This document shows positions 55,490 to 62,925 of a stretch of DNA of 64,000 bases, piece after piece; position 1 is the stretch's first letter, and each line of letters starts with the position of its first letter. Source of the DNA: Bdellovibrio bacteriovorus W (GTDB lineage: Bacteria; Bdellovibrionota; Bdellovibrionia; Bdellovibrionales; Bdellovibrionaceae); assembly GCA_000525675.1 (NCBI GenBank), contig CP002190.1:1240001-1304000 (forward strand), read 5' to 3'. Position numbers and translations under genes: made by a program. Under the pieces are notes generated by a model. It did not search any database and had not been told where the DNA came from. It saw only the letters and a program-made list of their open reading frames with translations.

Positions 55490-55528
55490 TCTTCCTCCGA
55501 TGTGAATGTATATTGTCGGAAGAATTTC

Positions 55529-55564
55529 TAAGAACGGTCAATACTAAATATAAAACCGTTCTTA
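55529..55564. terminator. 10-bp hairpin between mreB and carbonic anhydrase gene
   Basis: TAAGAACGGT pairs with ACCGTTCTTA around a 16-base AT-rich loop. No strong U-run follows on the minus strand, so the terminator call is weak; it may instead be a regulatory dyad upstream of the carbonic anhydrase gene. Confidence 0.4.
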
Positions 55565-55601
55565 GATCGTAGGAAAAATGTAAAGAACTTCAACAGAAAG
55601 T

Positions 55602-56645
55602 CTAAACTTCTAAAAGGATTTTATCTAAGAGCTCAGGATCGCTCAGAACAGCTTCGCCTCCACGGGCGATGGCTGTTAGAGGGTTTTCGGTCACTCGAAC
55701 AGGCAGGCGCACTTCATTTTCGATTCTTAGATCTAAGTCTCGAATCAAGGCACCACCCCCTGCTAAAACAACGCCTCTTTCAATGATATCAGAAACCAAT
55801 TCGGGAGGAGTTTGTTCAAGCGCTTTGTGGACAGCATTGATGATTTCTTGAATGCAAGTGTTCATCGCAAGACCCACGTCTTCAGAGCTTGTTTCGATGG
55901 TCGTGTTCATGCCAGTTTCAGCATGGCGACCTGAAATAGTCATATGACGAATATCTTTTTTAGGAACTGCAGTGCCCAAAGTGACTTTAAGTTGTTCAGC
56001 AGTGCTTTCATTGATGACGATGTTTTTGTATTTGCGATAGTAATCAATAATCGCATCATCAATTTTATGGCCACCCACGCGGGCGGCCTCACAATAGACG
56101 ATATCAGCAAGGGCGATCACAGCAACTTCTGTCGTTCCACCGCCTATATCAATCAGCATATTTCCTTCAGGAGATTTGATATTTAAACCAGATCCAATGG
56201 CAGCTACCATCGGCTCATCAATTAAAAGAACATCCTTAGCACCCGCTGATTTGCAGGTTTTAATAACAGCTTTTTTCTCAACTTCCGTGACACCGTAAGG
56301 AAGTGAAACTGCAACGCGAGGACGCGAAAAAGCAGATTTCACATTCGGATGACTTAGGAATTGTTGCAGCATCACCTCTGTGGTTTCAAAGTCTGCAATC
56401 ACTCCGTCGCGAATAGGTTTTTGAGGGAAGATACTCCCTGGATTGTTCGCAAGTTTTTCTTTGGCGTCGCTTCCGACGGCAATCACGCGCTTTTTTCCAG
56501 GGCTTGTTTGTTGGTAGGCAACCAACGAGGGTTCATTCAGGACAATCCCTTTACCGCGAGCCGCAATCAAAATATTCGCAGTGCCCAGATCCACATAGAG
56601 ATCTGCGGCAGTTCCAGCTTCGTCCTTAAAGAACCATGATAACAT
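55602..56645 (-). CDS. mreB: MreB/Mbl rod-shape actin homologue
   Basis: 347 residues. Phosphate-1: LYVDLGTANILIAARGKGIVLNEPSLVAY. Phosphate-2/connect: NMLIDIGGGTTEVAVIAL. Adenosine motif: GVVLAGGGALIRDLD. Typical TVAREP-type end NPLTAIARGGEAVL. Cytoskeletal scaffold for elongation of the cell wall. The frame is open to 56690, but ATG 56645 fits the family and follows the previous stop (TAATATG), so it is coupled to the OMP-like gene in front. mreC and mreD are not adjacent. Confidence 0.93.
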   Translation of the reverse strand: MLSWFFKDEAGTAADLYVDLGTANILIAARGKGIVLNEPSLVAYQQTSPGKKRVIAVGSDAKEKLANNPGSIFPQKPIRDGVIADFETTEVMLQQFLSHPNVKSAFSRPRVAVSLPYGVTEVEKKAVIKTCKSAGAKDVLLIDEPMVAAIGSGLNIKSPEGNMLIDIGGGTTEVAVIALADIVYCEAARVGGHKIDDAIIDYYRKYKNIVINESTAEQLKVTLGTAVPKKDIRHMTISGRHAETGMNTTIETSSEDVGLAMNTCIQEIINAVHKALEQTPPELVSDIIERGVVLAGGGALIRDLDLRIENEVRLPVRVTENPLTAIARGGEAVLSDPELLDKILLEV

Positions 56646-56646
56646 A

Positions 56647-57273
56647 TTATCTACCGAATCCTTTTTCGCCATCAAATGGGAAAGTCGCAAAGACAGAAAT
56701 GTAAGAGTAGGTTTTGTTCAGCTCAACACCGAGCTCAGCACCTAGAGTTACGTCTTTCCAGTCAACATAATGAAACTCTGTTCCCATTGCAAGGTGCGAG
56801 GCCATAACGTTTTCATTTTTGAAATTCAAGTACGTGAACGGCAATGCCACGTATGGAACCGTCAAACCATACTCTGTATCAAATTTCTTGCTTATTAAAG
56901 GGGCAACTTGAAGTTGAAGAACATTTTCGTCCTCATCGCGAGTCAGGCCGCCAGAGAATCTCAGCCCCATTGCAGGCTGATTAGCAAAGTCTGGGAATGG
57001 CACCCATTTAAAACTCGCGTTTGCGTTGAAATCCACCGCGCCACCACCCAACGTCAATCTTCCGCTAGAAGACTCACTGAAAGCGGTGTCGAGGAATACG
57101 CTCACATTCGAGCCTCCGCCTTTATTTAGTAAAATCTGAGGCTCAATGCCGACTTGGTATTGTCCCATTGGCAAAACCTCAGCAGACTCAGCAATTGTTA
57201 AGTAAGCATGGGCTTTAGGAGCCGCTGCTGTCGCGAAAAGGGCACTCAAAACAAAGTATTTAAGTAATTTCAT
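56647..57273 (-). CDS. Exported beta-rich outer-membrane-like protein
   Basis: 208 residues, signal peptide ending at KAHA. The mature part begins YLTIAESAEVLPMGQYQVGIEPQILL, then alternating strands (VSVFLDTAFSESSSGRLTLGGGAV, AMGLRFSGGL, MASHLAMGTEFHYVDWKDVTLGAELGVEL). It looks like an 8-10-strand barrel, but the C-terminus (GEKGFGR) lacks the usual final Phe. Overlaps translationally with mreB. Why it is coupled to mreB is unknown. Confidence 0.65.
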   Translation of the reverse strand: MKLLKYFVLSALFATAAAPKAHAYLTIAESAEVLPMGQYQVGIEPQILLNKGGGSNVSVFLDTAFSESSSGRLTLGGGAVDFNANASFKWVPFPDFANQPAMGLRFSGGLTRDEDENVLQLQVAPLISKKFDTEYGLTVPYVALPFTYLNFKNENVMASHLAMGTEFHYVDWKDVTLGAELGVELNKTYSYISVFATFPFDGEKGFGR

Positions 57274-57345
57274 TATTCAAAACCTTTCAAACTTTCAAAA
57301 TCGTAGCGAGTCGCGAATCATTTGACAAGACTTTGATCCAAACAG

Positions 57346-58119
57346 ATGCTGAGTGGTGTGACAAAACTACCGATTTCTTTAGTGATCATTACTTTGAATG
57401 AAGAAGCCAATATCGAGCGCTGCATCCGCTCGGCTCCTTTTGTATCTGATGTGGTTGTGGTGGATAGCTTCTCGAGTGACGCCACCCCTGAAATTGCCAA
57501 GGCCTGCGGGGCCCGGGTTTTTCAAGAAGCTTGGCGGGGATTTGGACCGCAAAAAGCCTTCGCCACCGAACAAGCCACTCAACCCTGGATTTTATCTTTA
57601 GATGCCGACGAGGCTTTGAGCCCAGAACTCGCTGCTGAAATTCAGAGCAAGTTTTCAGAGCTTGATCCGAAGGCGGGCTATATGATTCCGCGAAGATCTT
57701 TTCATTTAGGTCGTTGGATCTATCACGGCGGTTGGTATCCCGATTTGCAGCTAAGACTTTTTAATAAAGACCACTCGCAGTGGAACGCGGCTGCGGTTCA
57801 TGAAAAAGTGGAAGTGCAAAAGGTTTTGCAGTTAAAAAACGATATCTTGCACTGGGTGTTTAAGGACCTCAGTCATCAAGTGATCACCAATGATCGCTAC
57901 TCAAGTCTAGGGGCTGCAGAGTTAGAATCCCGCGGTCAGAGGTTTTCGATCTTTAAGCTTCTCTTTAAGCCTTTCGGAAAGTTTGTTGAGTGTTATATCA
58001 TGAAGGCAGGCTTTCGCGACGGAGTGCCGGGCTTGATTATCGCTATGGGTGCGGCTTATTCGCTCTTTTTAAAGTTTGCGAAAATGTGGGAGAAAGAACA
58101 TGTTCGCAAGAACTCTTAA
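57346..58119 (+). CDS. GT2 glycosyltransferase, WaaE/KdtX type
   Basis: 257 residues. ISLVIITLNEEANIERCIRSAPFVSDVVVVDSFSSDATPEIA and the DXD-like ILSLDADEALSPELAAEI mark GT2. PRRSFHLGRWIYHGGWYPDLQLRLFNKD and AAVHEKVEV are typical of WaaE-like LPS inner-core glucosyltransferases. Cytoplasmic face. It overlaps the next gene by 20 bases, so both are in one operon. Confidence 0.88.
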   Translation: MLSGVTKLPISLVIITLNEEANIERCIRSAPFVSDVVVVDSFSSDATPEIAKACGARVFQEAWRGFGPQKAFATEQATQPWILSLDADEALSPELAAEIQSKFSELDPKAGYMIPRRSFHLGRWIYHGGWYPDLQLRLFNKDHSQWNAAAVHEKVEVQKVLQLKNDILHWVFKDLSHQVITNDRYSSLGAAELESRGQRFSIFKLLFKPFGKFVECYIMKAGFRDGVPGLIIAMGAAYSLFLKFAKMWEKEHVRKNS

Positions 58120-59098
58120 AGTAATAGTTTTAGTATTCAGTCTTCTTGCTGTTTCCATTTCAGCCAGCGCCCAGAAGCTTTCAACAGCTTCGCCAAAGTA
58201 CCCCTTGATTGAATCTTGGAAGGGGAAAGTGCTGATAGTTTCAAAATCCGGGGAGCGAACAGAGTTAAAGCGAAGCTTTATCTTGCGCGAGCACACGGGT
58301 TTTGTTTCTGAGGTCGGAAGTTCTGTGGTTGTACGTTTGGATGAGTACCGCAGTGTCACCTTGGGCGGCGGAGCTGTTCGCTCAGAATTGGTTTTACCTG
58401 TGATCAGTTGGGAAACAGGGGAAGCTCCGATCGTGAACTTTAAAGAAGGCGATCTTCGTTGGGTGTCGGTGAAGGCTGAAAAGAAGATCTATAATATCGC
58501 CCTGAGTTCTCAGTTATTTCAATTCATTGTCCCGGTGGGGGATTTTTTATTCTCTCTTGATCCTAAGAAAGCCTTTGCGGAAGTGAAGGTTTTAAAAGGT
58601 CAGATGGAATTTTCAGCATCTAACGCCGAGGATTCTGTTTTGGTAAAGTCGGGGGAGCAGGCAAGCTTTCAAGGAGTGATCGAGGGGGGCGAGATCGCCT
58701 ACGACATTTTACTTCAAGGTCGAAAGATCCCTAAAGGTAAACTTTCTAGAGTTTCAAAGATTGATCCTAAATACTTTGAAGCTGAAAAAGCCAAAGTCAA
58801 AGCCGCAGAAGACGCTTTAAAAAAGGCAGCTTTGGCGGAAGCCAAGAAAGTGGCCGCAGGTAAGCGACCAGGGGCTATTTGCCATCAGCCAGAAGGCATG
58901 TTCAACGAGTGCTCTTGGCGCTGTGAAAAAGCCGGAACCCTTGTAAAAGGACAAAAACAGGGCTGCGGAGCCGGGGCCACATGCGTTCGCAGACGCTGCA
59001 ACGCCAACGGGGAATGGGCCGATCGCTTTGAGCTGACGGCTGAAATTGGCGGCAATATGTGCAAGGCTGATGCTGTTGTGGGGGCTTGTGATTATTAA
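58100..59098 (+). CDS. Exported FecR-like protein with Cys-rich C-terminus
   Basis: About 332 residues. ATG 58100 follows GGGAGAAAG and starts a signal peptide (ends at SASA). Residues 35-200 have the FecR beta-pattern (SWKGKVLIVSKSGERTELK, VVRLDEYRSVTLGGGA, DLRWVSV, LKGQMEFSASNAEDSVLVKSGEQASF). An Ala/Lys helical linker leads to a C-terminal knot-like region of about 75 residues with eight Cys (CHQPEGMFNECSWRCEK, CGAGATCVRRRCN, NMCKAD, GACDY). Probably periplasmic or surface-exposed. Coupled to the WaaE-like gene. The function is unknown. Confidence 0.7.
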   Translation: MFARTLKVIVLVFSLLAVSISASAQKLSTASPKYPLIESWKGKVLIVSKSGERTELKRSFILREHTGFVSEVGSSVVVRLDEYRSVTLGGGAVRSELVLPVISWETGEAPIVNFKEGDLRWVSVKAEKKIYNIALSSQLFQFIVPVGDFLFSLDPKKAFAEVKVLKGQMEFSASNAEDSVLVKSGEQASFQGVIEGGEIAYDILLQGRKIPKGKLSRVSKIDPKYFEAEKAKVKAAEDALKKAALAEAKKVAAGKRPGAICHQPEGMFNECSWRCEKAGTLVKGQKQGCGAGATCVRRRCNANGEWADRFELTAEIGGNMCKADAVVGACDY

Positions 59099-59135
59099 AT
59101 CAGACTTTTAAGTTTCGTATTTTTGGAAAATTCGT

Positions 59136-59161
59136 AGATTTGCTAAGGAAAAAAATGGGGT
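59136..59161. repeat. Left direct repeat of tRNA-His insertion
   Basis: 26 bases, identical to 61777-61803 except for one fewer A in the A-run (7 versus 8). It contains TGGGGT, a copy of the last six bases of tRNA-His (ACCCCA on the minus strand). Interpreted as the displaced half of an attachment site. Confidence 0.75.
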
Positions 59162-59616
59162 CGTGTTCATAAGTGTACACACTCATTAGCAGAAATCCAT
59201 TTTCACCACGGACTTTCTAATTTTAAACTCCATAATTCATTTAAGAGAATTGAAAGAGATGAAGGGATTCAGAGATTTAATTTCTTAGGTTGCTTATGAT
59301 ATTTGGGCCAGAAAACATCCTAAGAATTTAGGGAAGGTTTCTGGTGGAGAGAACCTGTCGCGGGGTTTATTAAACCCTCCACCAGTTTTTATATTCTACC
59401 AAATACTGAAATCCAAGCAAGTTCAAAAAAACACATAAGATTCAGCTGCTTAAGTTGCTGAAATCCCAGCGGTTGATTATATTTAGGGTTAAGCATATAA
59501 TGAATTTCTATCCTTGAAATAAACCACTTGAAAGGGGACTCCTAGAATGTGTGCAGTAACTAATAAGTAATCATAAATTTTGTCTATTGATTAATAACTA
59601 CAATTTTTGAGGTCTT
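59162..59616. other. 455-bp leader of the lnu-like gene
   Basis: AT-rich, with no supported gene. It contains the nested hairpin (59341-59390), a CCTAA-GAAT-TTAGG hairpin at 59319-59332 and a nine-codon frame from ATG 59259 (MKGFRDLIS), which might be a leader peptide. No SD of good quality precedes it. Confidence 0.4.
59341..59390 (+). terminator. Nested hairpin with T5, terminator or attenuator
   Basis: Outer arms CTGGTGGAG (59341-59349) and CTCCACCAG (59377-59385) pair perfectly. An inner GGGTTT-ATT-AAACCC hairpin lies just inside the right arm, and TTTTT follows. AACC (59353-59356) could alternatively pair with GGTT at 59337-59340 or at 59364-59367, giving a competing fold. It lies 227 bases before the lnu-like start. 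Confidence 0.55.
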
Positions 59617-60399
59617 ATGAGACAGTTGGCCATGATTAGTCAGGTGAAGGAATCTTCTTTGCTTGATCCTAACATCCGTTCAGTTTTTATGTATGGTTCT
59701 TTTATCAAAGGTGAAGGAGACAAATATTCCGACATCGAGTTCTATATTTTTTTAACTGATACAGAAAATTTTGATGAGAAACATTGGGTTGCTCAATTGG
59801 GTAAAGTCGATTTGTTCTTTAAAAATGAGTTTGGTACTAAAGTTGCGATCTATGATGACTTGATTCGTGCCGAGTTTCATTTTCTTGATATTAAAGAAAT
59901 AGGAATTATCAAAAGCTGGGAGGGATTAGTTTCTTTTGAACTCAAAGATAAAATGATTCAGGTCGATAAAGATGGATTATTGAAGAATACACTAGATTCT
60001 ATTTCCGTTATTTCACCAACAAGAAATTCTAAAGAATCAATTGAGTGGTTAGCACAGTCCTTAGTGAACTCTCTGGTATACACATCACATTTGATTGGAA
60101 GAAAAGAGTGGGCCCATGCACATATGACATTCTCATATATTCAAAAATTTACTTTATGGTTAATGAGGGTAGAAGCCTTAGCTTTTGATCATTGGGAGAG
60201 TCCTTCTAAGAGTATCGAAAAAGATATTCCTAAGAAGATGTATGAGAAATATGAAAAAGTTTGTCCAGCTCTCGATCCGGAAGCGGTAACTGCCAGCTTT
60301 AGAAGCTCTGTCGAAATTGCAGGAGAATTATTCTTGAATCTCGAAGTTAATCAAGAGATTACTTTGATGTTAGAGAAAATCCGTAGAAGGATAGATTAG
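59617..60399 (+). CDS. Nucleotidyltransferase resembling lincosamide nucleotidyltransferase Lnu(B/F)
   Basis: 260 residues. The nucleotidyltransferase catalytic pattern is SVFMYGSFIKGEGDKYSDIEFYIF (Gly-Ser and two acidic residues), as in the Lnu(B)/Lnu(F) group. Further shared features are FFKNEFGTKVAIYDDLIRAEFHF near residue 68 and a helical C-terminal domain (NSLVYTSHLIGRKEWAHAHM). The family adenylylates lincosamide antibiotics. Typical length is 267-273, close to this. The stop TAG is completed by the first base of the ISL3 inverted repeat, so the last codons may have been trimmed. Resistance activity is inferred from motifs and memory of the family, not shown. Confidence 0.75.
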   Translation: MRQLAMISQVKESSLLDPNIRSVFMYGSFIKGEGDKYSDIEFYIFLTDTENFDEKHWVAQLGKVDLFFKNEFGTKVAIYDDLIRAEFHFLDIKEIGIIKSWEGLVSFELKDKMIQVDKDGLLKNTLDSISVISPTRNSKESIEWLAQSLVNSLVYTSHLIGRKEWAHAHMTFSYIQKFTLWLMRVEALAFDHWESPSKSIEKDIPKKMYEKYEKVCPALDPEAVTASFRSSVEIAGELFLNLEVNQEITLMLEKIRRRID

Positions 60400-61760
60400 G
60401 CTCTTCTCGGTTCATGGTGGAATGCTAGGCGTTAGGACCTTTGGATAAAGGGATCCACTCAAATCCTAGAACTCTTTAAGATTTTAGTTACGAAGCTAAA
60501 TTTTAAAGAAAAAGAGGCTAAGAATGGATCCCAAATGGGAATCTACCAATCGTTTTATACTTTTACCAGAACTGAAAATCATAACTCACTGGGAACATAG
60601 TAAATTTAGAACCCATTACAAATGCAGTAAAGAATCAGAGTTCGAAGTTTGCCCAAAGTGCGCCACTCCAAGCCGATCAGTGCATGACCGCAGATGGGTT
60701 AAGATTGCCGATCATCCTATTCGAGGAGCAGGTATATATCTTCATGTCTTGAAACGAAGGTTCCGCTGTCCGGGTTGTAAGAAAGTCTTCACAGAACCTC
60801 TTAATGGCGTTCGTAAGGGCTTTAAAACCACGGAACGTTACAGAAGAGGACTTCGGTGGGCTTGTGAGAACTTTAAAGATTTAAAGCGAGTCCAAAGGGC
60901 CTATGGATGTTCAGCATGGTTAACCCATAAGGTTTTTTATGAGCAACTTGAGATCAAGTATCGAGAACGAATGAATAATCCATGGGGAACTCGTATCGGT
61001 ATTGATGAACACACATGGCGCAAAAAAAGAAGTAAGAACGGCATAACTGAGTTTGCTTCAATGATTGTGGATCACGATCGAAAAAGAGTTGCAGAGGTCG
61101 TCAATGGCAAGACCGTACAAGCTCTTAAGGATGCACTTTCATATATCCCTGGTCGAGAGCGAGTTAAAGAAGTCAGCATTGATATGTGTGATCCTTTTAA
61201 AAAATTTGCTCGTGAGTTTTTCCCGAATGCCAAACTTACAGCAGACAAATTCCACGTTCTTCGCTTAGCCAACCCTATGATCAATAAAGCCCGTACTGAA
61301 ATCACAGGAGATCAAAGATCAAACCCAGTTCGAACTCTGTTGTTAAGGAATAGACACCGCTTAAAGTATTTTGAACGATCTGCTTTGGATCAGTGGTTAA
61401 GCCATCATCCAAAGCTGAAAGAAATCTATTGGTATAAGGAAGCCCTCCATCAACTCTATCGAACCAAGGGGCTTCGGCGCGCTTCGCGCGCCCTCATAAA
61501 CCTTACTGACCGAATGGCCCTTTCTAAACTTCCTGAGATTAAGAAACTACGTAAAACTCTTATGAAATGGCGACCTGAGATATTAAATTACTTTGAAACG
61601 GGATTGACGAATGCGAGAACTGAAGGCTACAACCGACGCGCAAAGGGCGAACAATACAATGCTTTTGGAGTTCGCAACTTTATTAACTACAGACTTCGTC
61701 TGCTAAATCTTTGAGATGTTTGGGATTTTGAGTGAGCTCCACCATCGACCGAGTAGAACC
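60399..61760 (+). mobile_element. ISL3-family insertion sequence (about 1362 bp)
   Basis: Imperfect 23-bp inverted repeats with 19 matches: GGCTCTTCTCGG at 60399 on the left and, read on the minus strand from 61760, GGTTCTACTCGG, both continuing to ATGGTGGA. They enclose one transposase gene. The flanking 8 bases (ATAGATTA left, GTAGAACC right) are not identical, so no clean target duplication remains. The right end runs into a tandem repeat. Confidence 0.85.
60524..61714 (+). CDS. ISL3-family transposase
   Basis: 396 residues. N-terminal zinc-binding part: KCSKESEFEVCPKCATPSRSVHDRRWV and RRFRCPGCKKVF (Cys pairs), then a HTH-like region. The DDE catalytic domain begins IGIDEHTWRKKR, with VKEVSIDMCDPFKKFAREFFPNAKLTADKFHVLRL and the C-terminal Glu in TGLTNARTEGYNRRAKGEQYNAFGVRNFINYRLR. 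Full length. A GC-rich hairpin GGCGCGC-TTC-GCGCGCC lies inside the gene near 61474-61490. Confidence 0.9.
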   Translation: MDPKWESTNRFILLPELKIITHWEHSKFRTHYKCSKESEFEVCPKCATPSRSVHDRRWVKIADHPIRGAGIYLHVLKRRFRCPGCKKVFTEPLNGVRKGFKTTERYRRGLRWACENFKDLKRVQRAYGCSAWLTHKVFYEQLEIKYRERMNNPWGTRIGIDEHTWRKKRSKNGITEFASMIVDHDRKRVAEVVNGKTVQALKDALSYIPGRERVKEVSIDMCDPFKKFAREFFPNAKLTADKFHVLRLANPMINKARTEITGDQRSNPVRTLLLRNRHRLKYFERSALDQWLSHHPKLKEIYWYKEALHQLYRTKGLRRASRALINLTDRMALSKLPEIKKLRKTLMKWRPEILNYFETGLTNARTEGYNRRAKGEQYNAFGVRNFINYRLRLLNL

Positions 61761-61776
61761 GTAGAACCGTAGAACC
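61753..61776. repeat. GTAGAACC, three tandem copies
   Basis: Three exact 8-bp copies. The first is the outermost end of the ISL3 right inverted repeat; the other two lie just outside it. Eight bases is the usual ISL3 target duplication length, so these may be products of repeated or aborted transposition or of replication slippage. Confidence 0.85.
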
Positions 61777-61803
61777 AGATTTGCTAAGGAAAAAAAATGG
61801 GGT
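61777..61803. repeat. Right direct repeat overlapping the tRNA-His 3' end
   Basis: 27 bases matching 59136-59161 apart from one extra A. Its last six bases (61798-61803) are the 3' end of the tRNA. Distance between the two copies is 2641 bases. Confidence 0.75.
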
Positions 61804-61874
61804 GAGTAACGGGGCTTGAACCCGCGACACTCGGAATCACAATCCGATGCTCTACCAACTGAGCTATACCCACC
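61798..61874 (-). tRNA. tRNA-His (GTG anticodon)
   Basis: Cloverleaf read on the minus strand. Extra G-1, acceptor GTGGGTA pairing with TACTCAC, discriminator C73, encoded CCA. D arm AGCTCAGTTGGTAGAGC; anticodon stem TCGGA/TCCGA around TTGTGAT with anticodon GTG. T arm CGGGTTCAAGCCCCG. The C73 and G-1 identity elements of tRNA-His are present. It is the only RNA gene recognised in the window. Confidence 0.97.
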
Positions 61875-62179
61875 ACAAAGGAAGATTCTTTATAGAGCTT
61901 TCGGATTTAAAGTGCAAGCAGGATTTTAGCTGCTCGGCAGAAAAATTGCCTTCAAGTGTCGTTTAAATTCAGTTGAAGTTGTATTTTAAGAGTAGATGAG
62001 TGTTCAGAGCCTTAAGTTGCACGTAATATCAGCAAATACGGATATCGTGTCCGAGATCTCGGACTCAAATTTTAGAATAAATGACCAACCACGAGCTCTA
62101 GGCGGCTTAAAATTCAATTCAGACTGGTCCCTTAATCGCAACTCTCTTCCTGTATCAATCAATCGAACAGGAGAAAGAA
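61875..62179. other. Region upstream of the peptide cassette
   Basis: About 305 bases without a supported gene. The plus-strand half holds the perfect palindrome at 62049-62064 and AGGAGAAAGAA before the ATG at 62180. The promoter of tRNA-His should lie near 61880-61920 on the minus strand; no clear boxes were seen. Confidence 0.4.
62049..62064. promoter_or_regulatory. Perfect 16-bp palindrome GTCCGAGATCTCGGAC
   Basis: 116 bases before the start of the exported peptide gene. GC-rich in otherwise AT-rich DNA, with no T-run, so an operator is more likely than a terminator. The regulator is not identified. Confidence 0.55.
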
Positions 62180-62479
62180 ATGAAAAAACAAACAACGAAT
62201 AAAGCGCTAGTGATGGCTGTTGTGTTAGCAACTGGGGCTTATGCTGAAGCCCAAGCCCTTAATTCTATCGAGGTTCAATCAGTAAGGGGTGTATTGCGTG
62301 CTCTAAACATCGATGAATCTCAATTGTCGAATCAGGACATTGAACAATTAAAAGATCAAGGAAACCGTCTTCGTTTTTACGAAAAATCAAAAGCGGAATA
62401 CGAACAGAAGCTGCGTGATGGAACTATTTATCGAACTTGCGGCGCAGGTTCTCATGGTGGTGATGGAGATCCGGTTTAA
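62180..62479 (+). CDS. Small exported peptide with C-terminal CGAGSHGGDGDPV
   Basis: 99 residues. Strong AGGAGAAAG before the ATG. N-terminal signal peptide (MKKQTTNKALVMAVVLATGAYAEAQA), then a helical polar body (SVRGVLRALNIDESQLSNQDIEQLKDQGNRLRFYEKSKAEYEQKLRDG). It ends in a short Gly/Ser/His-rich tail with a single Cys. Leader, charged helical middle and small-residue core resemble the layout of modified-peptide precursors, but a Sec signal is unusual for those. First gene of a three-gene set. Confidence 0.7.
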   Translation: MKKQTTNKALVMAVVLATGAYAEAQALNSIEVQSVRGVLRALNIDESQLSNQDIEQLKDQGNRLRFYEKSKAEYEQKLRDGTIYRTCGAGSHGGDGDPV

Positions 62480-62502
62480 TATTTAATGTGGAGATTGCTG
62501 TT

Positions 62503-62925
62503 ATGAGAAAGACTATCGCGCAGATTGTAAATGTACGGGAGTTCGCAAACACAAAGCCTCTCGTTCTTTTAGAGATGGTCTACGACGATCTAGTCCGGCT
62601 CTTACGATTTATTCATCGAAGTCAAAGGAGCGGTTCTTTAAAAGAACCGTTCTATTTCACAAATCGCATTAGCTACCTTGATGAAATGTGGCACCACTTT
62701 ATCTTACAAACAAGAAGCTATCATGAGTTCTGCAATAAAGAATTTGGGGAGTATCTTCATCACGAAGTGAGTTTGCCGAGTAACGCTGGTACGGGGGAGA
62801 GTATTGGGAGTGAAAGAATCATTACATCACAAATGGCCCTTTTAGAAGCTCATCTCGGCGCAGATTTTATCCATCGAATACTTTTCATATATCCAGAACT
62901 TTTAAAGAGAGAAGAAAATGTTTAA
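62503..62925 (+). CDS. GRDP-like (glycine-rich-domain-protein-like) domain protein
   Basis: About 140 residues. The defining motif is ISYLDEMWHHFILQTRSYHEFCNKEFGEYLHHEV, which matches the WHxF...FCxxxFGxxxHH signature of the GRDP-like/DUF1399 domain and offers several His and Cys for metal binding. The N-terminal half is helical. ATG 62503 has GGAG nine bases upstream, preferred to GTG 62488. It overlaps the GNAT start by 8 bases. The biochemical role of the domain is unknown. Confidence 0.65.
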   Translation: MRKTIAQIVNVREFANTKPLVLLEMVYDDLVRLLRFIHRSQRSGSLKEPFYFTNRISYLDEMWHHFILQTRSYHEFCNKEFGEYLHHEVSLPSNAGTGESIGSERIITSQMALLEAHLGADFIHRILFIYPELLKREENV

